DNA from: Strix aluco
Lineage: Eukaryota > Chordata > Aves > Strigiformes > Strigidae
Length of the DNA stretch: 64,000 nt
Assembly: GCF_031877795.1 (NCBI RefSeq)
Contig: NC_133933.1
Span: forward strand, 94,075,552 to 94,139,551
Direction of reading: 5' to 3'
Shown: positions 46,253-58,500 of the stretch, in pieces
Position numbering within the stretch: the first letter of the stretch is position 1
Layout: the number at the start of each line of letters is the position of its first letter
The notes under the pieces: generated by a model
Seen by the model: only the letters and a program-made list of their open reading frames with translations
Database searches by the model: none
What the model was told of the DNA's origin: nothing
Made by a program: the position numbers and the translations under genes

Positions 46253-49200
46253 TCATCTAGGTTGGAAAAGGTATTGAAGATCATCCAGTCCAACCATTAA
46301 CCTAACACTGAGCATTCTCAAACACACCATATCGCCAAGCGCTATGTCAGCCCGACTCTTAAACACCTCCAGGGATGGGGATTCCACCACCTCCCTGGGC
46401 AGCCCATTCCAACACCTAACAACCCGTTCTGCGAAGAAATACTTCCTAATATCCAGGCTAAACCTTCCCTTGTCCAACTTGAGGCCATTACCTCTTGTCC
46501 TATCGCTTGTTACTTGGTTAAAGAGACTCATCCCCAGCTCTCTGCAACCTCCTTTCAGGTAGTTGTAGAGGGCGATGAGGTCTCCCCTCAGCCTCCTCTT
46601 CTCCAGACTAAACAACCCCAGTTCCCTCAGCCGCTCCTCGTACGACATGTGCTCCAGACCCTTCACCAGCTTCGTTGCCCTTCTCTGGACACGCTCGAGT
46701 AATTCAATGTCCTTTTTGGAGTGAGGGGCCCAAAACTGAACACAGTAATCGAGGTGCGGCCTCACCGGTGCCGAGTACAGGGGTAAAATCACTTCCCTGT
46801 CCCTGCTGGCCACGCTATTTCTGATGCAAGCCAGGATGCCATTGGCCTTCTTGGCCACCTGGGCACACTGCTGGCTCATGTTCAGCCGGCTGTCAGTCAA
46901 CACCCCCACGTCCCTCTCTGACTGGCAGCTCTCCAGTCACTCCTCCCCAAGCCTGTAGCGCTGCTGGGGGTTGTTGTGGCCGAAGTGCAGCACCTGGCAT
47001 TTGGCCTTATTGAAGCTCATGCAGTTGGCCTTAGCCCATCGCTCCAGCCTGTCCAGATCTCTCTGCAGAGCCTCCCTACCCTCGAGCAGATCAACACTCC
47101 CACCCAACTTGGTGTCATCTGCAAACTTACTGAGGGTGCACTCGATCCGCTTGTCTAGATCATCCATAAAGATGTTAAACAGGAGTGGCTCCAAAACCGA
47201 GCCCTGGGGGACACCACTCGTGACCGGTCACCAACCGGATTTAACTCCGTTCACCACAACTCTCTGGGCCCGGCCATCCAGCCAGTTTTTTACCCAGCGA
47301 AGTGTGTGCCCATCCAAGCCACGAGCAGCCAGTTTTGCCAGGAGAATGCTGTGGGAAATGGTGTCAAAGGCCTTACTGAAGTCAAGGTAAACAACATCCA
47401 CAGCCTTTCCCTCATCCAATAAGCAGGTCACCCTGTCGTAGAAGGAGATCAAGTTTGTCAAGCAGGACCTGCCTTTCATAAACCCATGCTGACTGGGCCT
47501 GATCATCTGGTTGTCCCGCACATGTTGTGTGATGGTACTTAGTATGAGCTGCTCCATCAGCTCCCCAGGCACCGAAGTCAAGCTGACAGGCCTGTAATTT
47601 CCTGGATCAGCCTTCCGACCCTTCATATATATGGGCATCTTGTTGGCCAATTTCCAGTCTGTTGGGACCTCCCCAGTCAGCCAGGACTGCTGGTAAATGA
47701 TGGAAAGCGGCTTGGCGAGCACCCCAGCCCGCTCCTTCAGCACCCTCGGGTGTATCCCATCTGGTCCCATAGACTTGTGTATGTCTATGTGATGCAGTAG
47801 GTCACTGACTATCTCCTCCTGGATTGCGGGGAGGTTGTTCTCCCAGTCTCTGTCTTCTGGCTGAGGAGGCTGGATTCCCTCAGTACAACTGGTCTTGTTA
47901 TTAAAGACTGAGGCAAAGAAGGCATTAAGCACCTCAGCCTTTTCCTCATCAGTTGTTGCCATGTTTCCTCCTGCATCTAGCAGGGGATGGAGGCTCTCCC
48001 TGGTCTTTCTTTTGCTGTTGAAGTACTTACACAAACATTTCTTGTTATCTTTGACTGCTGAAGCCAGATTAATTTCTAGCTGGGCTTTAGACCTCTTCAT
48101 TTCCGCCCTGCATAGCCTCACAGCATCTTTGTAATCATTGTGAGTGGCTAGCCCTTTCTTCTAAAGGCTGTAAACTCTCCTTTTCTCTCCCTGAGTTGCA
48201 GCCAAAGCTCCCTGTTTAGCCAGGGTGGTCTTCTCTGTCGCCAGCTTCTCTTACAGCACCTGGGGACAGCCAGATCCTGTGCCATCACGACTTCATTCTC
48301 AAAGAGTGTCCAGTCTTCCTGGACCCCTATACCTTTCAGGATCGTCTCCCAAGGGATTCTGTCAAGCAGGTGCCTAAAGAAGTCAAAGTCAGCTCTGTGG
48401 AAGTCCAGGATGTCAGTTCTGCTGCCCCATCTCCTGGCCTCCCTAACAATAGAGAACTCTATTATTTCATGATCGCTGTGCCCTAGTCGGCCTCCAACTG
48501 CCACATCATCCACCAGTCCTTCTCTGTTCACAAAGAGGAGATACAGCAGGGCACCTTCTCTGGTCAGTTCACTCACCAGCTGTGTCAGGAAGTTATCTGC
48601 CACACATTCCAGGAATCTCCAGGACTGGTCCCGCTCTGCTGTGTTGTATTTCCAGCAGATGTCTGGGAAGTTAAAGTCTCCCACAAGAACAAGGACAAGC
48701 AATCGTGAGATTTCTCCTAAGTGCCTGTAGAATATTTCATCTACCTCTCTGTCCTGGGTGGGTGGCCTATAGTAGACTCCCACTACAACATCTGCCCTGT
48801 TGGCCTTCCCCATGATTCTAACACAAAGACACTCCACCCTGTCTTCACTACACTTGTACTCAAAGCAATCATAACAGTCCCTAACATACAGCGCCACCCC
48901 ACCGCCTCTCCTTCCTTGTCTGTCCCTCCTAAAGAGCTTGTAGCCATCAATTGGTGCACTCCAGTCATGGGAGACATCCCACCATGTTTCTGTAATAGCC
49001 ACTACATCATAATTTTCCTGCTGCATCATGGCTTCAAGCTCCTCCTGTTTGTTACCCATGCTGTGTGCATTGGTATAGATGCACTTCAGATGGGCTGATG
49101 TCTCCAGCACCTGTTTGCATTTAGAGATCCTAATTCCAGCCTGACCTTTCACAGGTGTTACCACAGTTACTGATCCATCAATATCCCTTGCATCTTTGTT

Positions 49201-49338
49201 GTGCTGCATGTCTCCATCCCTTGCCTCCACTGGGATAGCAGGGTGAGGGTCATCGCTGGCACAACATCCCACAAACTCTGGTAATCTACCCTGGGGCTTA
49301 TATCTGGGAGTTCCAGTTTTGTCCCCTTCCGCCTTCAT
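46253..49338 (-). pseudogene. CR1 ORF2 (endonuclease plus reverse transcriptase), broken
   Basis: It begins at an ATG at 49,338, overlapping the ORF1 stop. The APE-type endonuclease shows YTNAHS, ITETWW, GDFNFPDICW and SDHEI. The reverse transcriptase shows LDFSKAFDT (motif A), SGVPQGSVL (motif B, just past a stop) and FADDTKLGG (motif C), then the C-terminal [12 protein letters not shown] and [17 protein letters not shown] blocks. Three lesions are visible: a frameshift near 48,150-48,170 after RKGEFTAFRR; a TGA at 47,230-47,228 where the sister copy has an Arg codon; and a TGA at 46,939-46,937 where the sister has Trp. Plus-strand open frames over this region are antisense shadows. Confidence 0.88.
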
Positions 49339-50435
49339 ATCTTGTTTAAAGCTCTCTCAATGAGTCCAGCTAATTCCTGCCCCAAGATACTTTTCCCCCT
49401 GTTGGACAGGTGCATCCTACCTGATGCCAAAAGGTCTGGCATCCTGTATACTAACCCATGACTGAAAAATCCAAAGTCCTGCCGGTAACACCAGTCTCGG
49501 AGCCACAAGTTCATCTGCTGAGTTCTCCTGTATTCTTCTTCATCCATCCCCACAACTGAAGGGATGGAGGAGAACACAATTTGTGCCCCCGACCCCTTAA
49601 TCAGTTTCCCCAAGGACCTGAAATCTCTCTTCATTGATTTAGGACTTCTGGTAATATCATTGGTACCTACCTGAAAAACCAGAGGAGCGTAGTAGTCCTT
49701 GGGTCTCACTAGAGTGGGGATTTTTGCCGTGAGGTCCTTTTCCCAGGCCCCAGGGAGGCAGCAGACTTCCCTATGAAGCGGGTCTGATCTGAATATTGGG
49801 CCTTGGACACCCCTCAGAATGGAGTCACGCACTACAATGACTCTTCTGGGGTTCTTTTTAAAATTGGTTTTAATACCTGGTCTAGAGCTACCTGTCCTTG
49901 GTGGGCCTTGATCTTACTTCTTGTTTGACTCCTTTTCTTCCTCCTTCTCTACTTAATTCAAAAGTTCCAGGGCCCTCTATCTATTGTGAAGGGACACCAT
50001 GGAAGGTGAGGGAGGTCAGGAGAGAATTTTCCTGCCTCCCTGAGCAGGGACCTGTTTCCAGTCTCCCCCATCTCTTAGGTACCCTCCTTCTGCCTGGTAG
50101 CAAGAGGGTGAGGGATTGCCTGCCTCGTTTGGAGCCTCCATTTGCTCCTTGTGCTTCAGGGGTGCTAACGTGATACTCCACCAATCAATTTCCCATTCGC
50201 ACTCCCTAATACTTCTTAATCTTTCAACCTCTTTTTTGAGTTCCGTCACCAGGCTGAGCAGGTCATCCAGCTGATTGCAGCGCACACAGGTGCTGTCACT
50301 GCTTCCTTCCAGCAGGACTGACAGGCTCAGGCACTCCCTGCAGCCCGGGACCTGGACCGCTGCATGTTTGTGTGGCAGCTCCGTCTGGGTTGCCACGTTC
50401 TTTCTGGTGGTGGTTTTGACATGAGTGGAGACCAT
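49335..50435 (-). pseudogene. CR1 ORF1 (zinc-finger/coiled-coil plus SGNH esterase-like), broken
   Basis: The open frame starting at 50,435 has a Cys-rich finger-like segment (CRECLSL...CVRCNQL) and then a short coiled coil (LLSLVTELKKEVERLRSI). In-frame stops follow in the linker: the first at 50,016-50,018, then at least three more before 49,850. The same frame then carries an esterase-like domain (49,335-49,832): VRDSILRG where the family has GDSLLRG, FQVGTNDI, and MHLSNRGKSIL with the expected histidine. The serine and histidine positions persist, but the usual Gly before Asp-Ser is Arg. The domain ends ERALNKI at a TGA that overlaps the ORF2 start codon as ATGA. Confidence 0.82.
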
Positions 50436-50984
50436 GGTTCAATCTACTCGTGGAGGACAATAAGATGAAACTAGCTCAGATAACTTCTAGGCCCAGGAGA
50501 TGACTGTGCCCTGTCCACGCAAACTGACGCGCCAGGCCCTGTTTGCCCATCCTGGTCGCTCGTGCTCCCTGGGGGCTGCTCTTGTACGTGAGGGGTGTAG
50601 GGCATCGTCACTCCAGGCTCCACCTGCTCTGATTCCCCACTCCTCTAGTTCACAGCTCACTCTTCCCGCTCAGGGGTGAGGCGGCTTGAGGCTTTCCCTC
50701 TTCCCTGGGCTTCTGCCTTCTCGGCCTGCGGTTTTGCCGTGGGTTTTTTTGATGCTTCATTGCTGTGTTCATTTTGTGTTCATTGCTGGCTGCTGAGTGA
50801 TACCAGCTGCAATGATAATTAACCCATTTGGAGTGATAGCTGTTTGGGGGTGGCTGATCCCAAAACCTGCATAACAAAACTGTGTTCTGAGTTAGGTTGA
50901 ACGTTGCTGAGAAGGTGATTACCCGTTGTGTGGTGTCTGCTTTTTTATTAACAACATGCCAGTTCATGTTCAAGTTGTTGATCT

Positions 50985-51165
50985 GTGTTGACCATCAGGT
51001 CCTTTCCAGTAGATTGCTGTCTAATAAGCAGCCTTCCTCTCTGTTTTTGTGCAGTTGTCCTTTGTCAAATTACATGCTAATTTTATTCATAACCTTTTTC
51101 CTTGTTGATTTCCAGCATGTGGTGTACTGATGGCCCTTCCCAGCTTCATGTCACCTGTGCATGAA
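50985..51165 (-). mobile_element. Possible ancient CR1 fragment abutting the full-length CR1
   Basis: Short blocks resemble inverted CR1 RT sequence: 'ccatcaggtcctttccagta' near 50,991, and 'cttcccagcttcatgtcacc' near 51,136 (family pattern 'cctcccagcttggtgtcatc', the antisense of the FADDTKLGG region). Resemblance is weak and there is no open frame. Confidence 0.35.
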
Positions 51166-53338
51166 AGAAGCATCTCTCTTGTTCCAGGCTCAGGGATATG
51201 TCCATACATGGACTGAGTTATGGAATAGGACCAAGCTAAGAACATGTCATGTGGAGCCTCTCTCCATATGCCTTTGTTTTGGCAATGAATTATTAACAGT
51301 TGTGCGCTGGGTACTCTCTGTATGTTAGACTGCATTGCTTGAGAATGTTCAGTAGCTTTTAAGGCACTGTGAAGTTAAGACATAGTTAGGTATATCTAGA
51401 AATGCTTTTCATAGTGTAGCTCTTGGCATTTCTCCTTGCAGAGAGAGCGCTGTTCCTCTAATGTTTCTGAGGGTAGCCTTTAAGTATTGTGGATTTCTAT
51501 CTTACTCTAGCTAGAAACACTTAGGTATGTCTTATGTGTGATAACATGAGTTCTGGGTAGGTCTGTCTACAGTTAGGCTTCCAACCCTTGCGTGAGCTTT
51601 ATGAGCAATCCTACAACAAATTAGTTGAAATTATATATATTCTTGTCACCTATGAAAAAAGTATGTTGAGTGTAGTTGAGTCCCATAGAGAAGGATGCCT
51701 CATGCATTTTCTGCTCTGTTCTTACTTAGATATTTATGGATGATGTGTATGTGATTATGTTGGTTCCCTCCACTTTTCTCTCAGCAAGGCTCCTTTTCTC
51801 CACCTACAAATCTGCTGTGCAGACAGAAGAGATCTTCCTTTCAAGTAACAGGTTCTTGGCAAATAACACCTTATGCAAACAACCTTGGCTGCTGGGAGTG
51901 ATAATGGTAAATACTGCTGAAGTAAGAGTGTTGTAAAAATGTATGAAGAAAATTGAAAATACAGTTACGCGGCATTACTCCAGTTCGACCATAACTTGAT
52001 CTCAGAAAATATATGTGAAGGTACAGTTAGAGGAAAATTACACTTCTCCCTTTATAGTAGTGTGCTAGGCAAAGCTTTGTCAAAAAGTCATTGATAGCTT
52101 TTTATTTCTTATATGTATCTAGAGTTTCTCTGAATGGTTCACAACTTTTGCAGAAGACTTCTCCTATGTAAGAATTTGCTGCTTATAATTTGAGAGTTGA
52201 AAAATGACTTACAGAAATTGTTTGGTTTATTAGCTTTAGAGAGGCAGAATAAGCTAGAAAATTGAGTTTGTGGCTGAAAACCTGGAGTTATTGGGTCCCA
52301 ATGCTTTTATTACAGTCCATGTATAGTGAGCTGTTTATGAAGCTGTTACTGATGTATTCCAGAATGTTGTTTATTTGTCCCAAAAATGGCTTTCATTCTG
52401 TATATGACTCTAGAGTAATTCAGCTCTCATAAAAGCACCAAACTGTGTTCTATTTCACTGATTTTTGTATGTCTGTAATAGAATGCCTTTTCATAGTGTT
52501 TCAGTAACTCTTGCCTGTAGGAAACACATGGGAGCACAGAGACCGGGAGTCGACTGATGGAGGAGTGACCAATGATTCACTGTTCTGTGCTCTCTAAGGT
52601 CATTTCTGTAGTATAATAAACAACTTCTGCTGTATCTGAAATGATTAAATGAGTGGGTGTGATTGTAAATGTAGCATGAAGGATCTGTTTTGTTTCAGAT
52701 ATTTTTTTTTTCTCTTCCGTTCTTGAATTCTTGCATGGTATCGAGTTAAGAGAACTGATACCACAGGTGGGGTGGGCTGCCTTAAAAGAGCTGACTGAGG
52801 AGTAAGGCAAAGATTTTTGAAAGATGCAGTGTGATGCCAGTGAGGGTTTTGGGACAGGAGGGAAAAAAATACTTTTCAGATTTTGATAGACATGTGTGGA
52901 AACTATAAGCCTTCTGAACTTGGGCTGAAGCTTGGAGGAAGAGATGAAAGCTCCATCTAATAACTATCATTTTTAGCTAGAGATTGTTCTTCAGTACTGG
53001 TAACATCCTTTCGCACTTCTAGGAAAAGATGTATGCAACTTTTAAGTATAACTTTCAGGAGAAATATCCTGACTTTCTTGTTTATTGAAACTAGACCTGC
53101 CATGTGCAGCATCCTTTTATGGTAACTATTTAAGAACTTAATTCTTGTTCCTAAACACAGGTCTGATACATCTTTCCAACTCTTCAAAGCTGTCATATTT
53201 TTGGTATCTAATCTTTCCAATTTTAAATAACCTTGGAAATACTAACTGTAGTACAGAAAAATGTTGGAATAAACCCTTTGTCTACCAAATGTATTTTTAC
53301 TCAAAAATTTTGCTCATGTTACCATTCCAGCTGAGCTT
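51166..53338 (+). other. UBE3D: UBE3D intron 8, between the two CR1 copies
   Basis: AT-rich, with no recognised gene or repeat. Open frames are short (up to 87 codons) and unremarkable. Confidence 0.6.
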
Positions 53339-54441
53339 CACAGAATCACAGAATCACAGAATCAACTAGGTTGGAAAGGACCTTGAAGATCATCTAGTCC
53401 AACCATTAACCTAGCACTGCCAGTTCCCATCTACACCATATCACCCAGCGCTATATCGACCCTACTCTTAAACACCTCCAGGGATGGGGATTCCACCACC
53501 TCCCTGGGCAATCCATTCCACTGCCTAATAACCCGTTCTGTAAAGAAATACTTCCTGACATCTGGTCTAAACCTTCCCTGGCGCAACTTGAGGCCATTAC
53601 CTCTTGTCCTATCACTTGTTACTTGGTTAAAGAGACTCATCCCCAGCTCTCTGCAACCTCCTTTCAGGTAGTTGTAGAGGGCGATGAGGTCTCCCCTCAG
53701 CCTCCTCTTCTCCAGACTAAACAACCCCAGTTCCCTCAGCCGCTCCTCGTACGACATGTGCTCCAGACCCTTCACCAGCTTCGTTGCCCTTCTCTGGACA
53801 CGCTCGAGTAATTCAATGTCCTTTTTGTAGTGAGGGGCCCAAAACTGAACACAGTAATCGAGGTGCGGCCTCACCAGTGCCGAGTACAGGGGTAAGATCA
53901 CTTCCCTGTCCCTGCTGGCCACGCTATTTCTGATGCAAGCCAGGATGCCATTGGCCTTCTTGGCCACCTGGGCACACTGCTGGCTCATGTTCAGCCGGCT
54001 GTCAATCAACACCCCCAGGTCCCTCTCTGACTGGCAGCTCTCCAGCCACTCCTCCCCAAGCCTGTAGCGCTGCTGGGGGTTGTTGTGACCCAAGTGCAGC
54101 ACCCGGCATTTGGCCTTATTGAACTTCATACAGTTGGCCTGGGCCTATCGCTCCAGCCTGTCCAGATCTCTCTGCAGAGCCTCCCTACCCTCGAGCAGAT
54201 CAACACTCCCACCCAGCTTGGTGTCGTCTGCAAACTTACTGAGGGTGCACTCGATCCCCTCGTCTAGGTCATCAATAAAGATGTTAAACAGGAGTGGCCC
54301 CAAAACCGAGCCCTGGGGGACACCACTCGTGACCGGCCTCCAACCGGATTTAACTCCGTTCACCACAACTCTCTGGGCCCGGCCATCCAGCCGGTTTCTT
54401 ACCCAGCAAAGTGTGCGATCATCTAAGCCTCGAGCAGCCAG
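53339..54441 (-). mobile_element. 5'-truncated CR1 LINE, same subfamily as the 46-51 kb copy
   Basis: The 3' end on the minus strand is the CR1 octamer tail, seen on the plus strand as three copies of cacagaat starting at 53,339. It continues through the 3' UTR and the RT C-terminus. Similarity to the 46.2-47.3 kb segment ends abruptly at about 54,441 (gagcagccag), the truncation point typical of incomplete reverse transcription. Flanks show no target duplication, as is usual for CR1. Confidence 0.93.
53431..54430 (-). pseudogene. CR1 ORF2 3' remnant (RT C-terminus)
   Basis: The 54,366-54,145 part has [20 protein letters not shown] (motif B) and [12 protein letters not shown] (motif C). A TAG at 54,147-54,145 replaces the Trp seen in the longer copy. 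From 54,129 an uninterrupted 232-codon frame carries [57 protein letters not shown] and the C-terminal [20 protein letters not shown]. It lacks the endonuclease and RT motif A, so it cannot be active. Confidence 0.88.
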
Positions 54442-55144
54442 TAAGCCAGTAAGCTTGTTGCTTAGGTTGCCTTTTTAGCTCATCTTTTGAAATTTAGCAT
54501 TCATGTCAGAGGAAGTAGGGTTCTGACTGTTTTTTTAAAAGTGGATTTGAAATCCCAAATCACTTAGCTATTTGTTACTAATCTGACCAATAGCCTGGCT
54601 TTCTTCTTGTGTAGCATAAAAGATGCTGATGTGTCACTACTCATCTTGTGGGATCCTGCTGTTGTAATCTGCATTAGAAGTGTTAAATGCCATATACATA
54701 GTAATTGGCAATGTAAAAATAAGAAACTGGCTGTTAAGTGCTATTGCTTAGATACTTCTTATGTTCTAATTTTTTAGAAAAAATAGGTAAATATGCTATT
54801 ATGGTCTCCTATGACATTTAATATGCTCTTGAATCAGGATTTGTGATTAAGTAATATGGTAGAACAAAAAATACATTTCAAGCTTGTATATTTTTTTCCA
54901 TATTATTCTTCATATTTACTTGTAAAACGTAATTCAGGTGAGCACAATTTTGGTAGTTCTCATGTCTCTCCAGTTCGTATTGCTGTAGCTCAACTCTTTT
55001 GGGAATTTCAGGATTGGCAATAAGAGAAATGTGAAGTTAGATGGAAAAAAATGTGAATTAAAAGCAGCAAGACTATCTGAAACTAATTTAAAATGTATAG
55101 TCTGAAACAACTGCATTGCCAGGTAGTTAATTCCATTTTTATAG
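54442..55144 (+). other. UBE3D: UBE3D intron 8, no recognised feature
   Basis: AT-rich spacer between CR1 remnants. No gene or repeat was recognised. Confidence 0.6.
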
Positions 55145-55560
55145 GATGATAAGAATGTAAGAAATGTTGTGCTGGGCCAGAGCAGTGTACCATCTAGCCC
55201 AGCACCCTGCCTCAGACATCCAGAGGCGTTCTTTAGAACAGCGTATGAGCCTCAGCACTTCCTTGTACTGCTCAGCTCTGTAGTCGTTGTATTAAGGATG
55301 TTAGAAGCTAGAGCCCTGCCTATTTCCTTTACAAATCTGTTCATGCATTTTTTGACTATCTATTTGAATAAACACTTTCTGACCTTACTGGTGCTGTTTG
55401 CCTTTACAGTCTCTTTTAACAGCAAGTTCCAGAAGTTCACTACCGCTGTGTAGTACTCTTTTACTGATCTCCTGCTAGTCTCAGTGAGTTGCCTCTAGAT
55501 CTACGATTGGGGATTTAGCAAACAATTCTGCATTCATACTGCAAAATGGACATGGGGTTC
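55145..55560 (-). mobile_element. Ancient CR1 3' UTR and RT end
   Basis: On the plus strand the block opens 'gataagaatgtaagaaatg', 'ctgggccagagcagtgtacc' and 'atctagcccagcaccctgcc', which is the inverted 3' end of the old amniote CR1 type ('actgggtcagaccagtggtccatctagccc'). It continues with 'agcaagttccagaagttcac', antisense to the WNSLP-type RT tail. It is the same old type as the plus-strand fragment at 14.5-15.1 kb. Confidence 0.78.
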
Positions 55561-58500
55561 CTAAAGTTTACACTGGGATTACAGCATGCGGTGTTCCTGC
55601 TGATTACATTAGGAGTCAGATTTACTGGCCGGTTTGCTGGAGGAACAATGTCACATCTATTCAAGTCTTACTATAAGACATGTATATATCTCTATTATAT
55701 TCATTTTGCTTTCCTTCTAACACTGCTTTTTTGAAAGCCAGATAGCCTACATGCGATAGTGATGATCCCTTGAGGATAATTTTATAATCATACATCAGAT
55801 TGTAGCAGCTTTCCACTTAAAGGCTTACAGTTTGTTTCTCATAGACTTATAAAGACTGTTGGGTTCACTTGGGAACTGTAAGTACTCAACTCCTATAATG
55901 CCTTTTAAATGACAGGATCCATTTGAGCAGACAGGAATCCTGTACCAAGCCAAGAGTGAAAAAATAAAACTTACAAATGCCTGTTGGACAGATTGCTGAC
56001 AAGAACTGCTTAAACTCAAAACTTGATTTACTGAATTCTAGGATCTTGGGCTGTTTTAAATTAATTAGCTTTTCTTGTTTGTATTGTATTTCTTCATGAC
56101 GGGCTGTGTAAACTAGCAATACTTAGATTAATAAAATTATTTTAGGTTGCTAATTTTACTTGCAATAGTTTTTAAATCGGTAAGTCTAAAACAAATTGAG
56201 AGTGTATGACTTGAGACCAAGGAAGGCTCATTTGTGAAGTTGTTCTGGATATTTCCATTTGTGTGTGGCAATAATGGGATATTGCTGTGGGTTGCTTACT
56301 TTGAATGCTGTAGCATCAAAACAGAACAAGCCATTCTCATGCTGGCTCCTCTGAATACTGACCTTAAGCTATAAATGAAATAATTTATATAACTAACAGG
56401 CATAATAAGTGATACCTATGTGGATATGAATGTTTGTGAATGAAGAGGAGGAGATCTGACTGGAAGGGTAGAAGGTGTTCCAGGGAATAAAATTGCTGCA
56501 GAATGTTAGAATTTCAGTCAAATAATTGCTAAAGGCAGGACTCTTAGATCTACTGCAAGTGAGCTGTTGGATTGACCATGCCCATTTTCCCTCTGTGTAT
56601 GGTTAAAAGAGTATGAAATTTGGTTTACATTCTTGCCAGAGTGTACACATTACCATAATAGCTGTTAAGCCTTCAAATTTTTCCTGACTTCATAGTGACA
56701 CTGACTGGATTCTGATGTTATGTATTTCTCCATAGTCCTTGAGGCAGGAATACAGAAATCACCTAAGTGCTCCTGTGGGCCCTGATTTTGCTGTCTTTCC
56801 TGGAGAAAGCAAAATTGTAGTGTCTCATTGAAGATGGTTCTTCAGGGAAATGACTGCAGGCATGTGTGTCAACTGGATGTCCATGTCTCCAATGCTGCAG
56901 TTGGGGCTTTTCAGCTGGTACTGATGGGCAGGTGCATAATATCAGTAGCAGAACTGGTTAGAAGTTGGGTTTTAAACTCAGAACAATTTTTCTTTCCCCT
57001 GTAGGCATTGATTTATCTGAACCTTCCAAAACTGTTTTATTTTAGTATGGAAATGTTGAGGTAGTTGCACTTTCCTATGTACTTCTTTTTTCTTGTTGAC
57101 TTGCTTCCCAACTGTCCTGTGTCTCTCACAAAGTGATATGTTTGAGTGATATAATGTGTTTCCTTGTTTTTGTCCAAAGTTGATATCTTTTGATGGAAAC
57201 AATTGTTTGGCCTACAGAGAACACTACTGAAGCATTTCTAAGTATTTTTTACACTAGTTTTTTTTCCAGATTTTAAACTTCCTCCAGAAGTTGGGGAATG
57301 ATTTTTACTTGGGAAAAAAAAAAAAAGAATCCATCATAGTTTTCACCAGCTAGAATTAATGCTGTTAATGCAAAGAATCATCTTCTGAAAAAGGGACTTA
57401 ATGGGACTCTAGGAAGTGACATCAGATATTTAATGATTTAGTGCATTTTGAATCTAATATTGTTACCAAATGTGAGCTTTACTGGTTGTAGTCATACCTA
57501 AAATATTTGTTTGTCGATATTTTCTACTTCCTGTTTTCAGCTGTTTGCATATTATTGCTGCAAACTACTGTTCAGCTGTTGTATTTCAAACAGAAGTGGC
57601 TGCATGTCATTAATATTATTAAGGCCTCTAAGTTTTCAAGCATGTCATGATAATCTTGTCTGAGTTGAGAGATCTTGTTGAAAACTATATTTTGTTTTTC
57701 TGAAACTGATGAAAGAAGAAATCAGTTACTGAGAAGCTGTTTTTTGCCCCCCAACATCACAATTCTGCAGACACTTTTAGCACCTCTGCAGCATTCCTTT
57801 ATGTGTAGGACCTTTTTTTTAACACAGTTAATTTAACACAGTTGTCCAGGTGAGTTTCTTGTGTCACCAGTTATGTCTGATGCAAGTCTAACTTAACAAA
57901 TGGCTTCAAGAACATAGTGTAGTAGTGGGTACCAGGTAACTGTAATGTTCACTGATTGTCTTCAGTAGAAATTGGAGGCAACATACAGATTTAGTTGATT
58001 ATGAAGAAGTTTAGACTGGACATTGGAACTTTTCTAATATCAGAGAGTGAGGTTCCTGCAGAGCCTTCTAGTAGGAATAACATTTACTTTTAAGATGAAG
58101 CATGGTAAAATTGCAAAAAGGAATGCTTCGACACAGTGCCTGTTCTTGCAGGGAGATGAGCTTTTTGGTTAGGAGATGCCTTCTAGTTCAGTTTTCCAGC
58201 TCTGTCGCTGACCTGCCAAAAGACTTTCAAGTTCACCTTCACCATATCTCTTTTGCTTTCTGGAAGCTCTTCAGAGTGACGAGTTTGCATGTGTGTTTAG
58301 AGCCACACTGGTACCATGGTCTTTATTGGGCTGCTATTCAACAATTTAGTAATTATCAAGTGTGGCATTATTTCTTTACCTACAGTGTGTCCTCCTGCAA
58401 CTGAAGTCCATTCTAATTAACTTTATTTGCAAAGGATTTATAGTACTTTATCTGCAGCTGTCTTACTTCCAACTGTTGCATCTCCTCTTTGAATGAGGTC

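Larger units (their letters stand above)
46237..50760 (-). mobile_element. Near full-length CR1 LINE retrotransposon (about 4.5 kb), inactivated
   Basis: On the minus strand the element runs from a GC-rich 5' UTR (about 50,760-50,436) through ORF1 and ORF2 to a 3' end with the avian CR1 signature: 'ggttggactggatgatcttc', then the tail 'gattctgtga' at 46,237-46,250. CR1s are normally 5'-truncated, so retention of 5' UTR and ORF1 is uncommon. It lies antisense in UBE3D intron 8. Its left kilobase is highly similar to the copy at 53.3-54.4 kb. The 5' limit is estimated from the change in base composition. Confidence 0.88.

Noticed and set aside
48721..49098. 125-codon plus-strand frame, and others at 46,971-47,390 and 47,895-48,134
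   Set aside because: Antisense shadows of the CR1 ORF2 coding strand.
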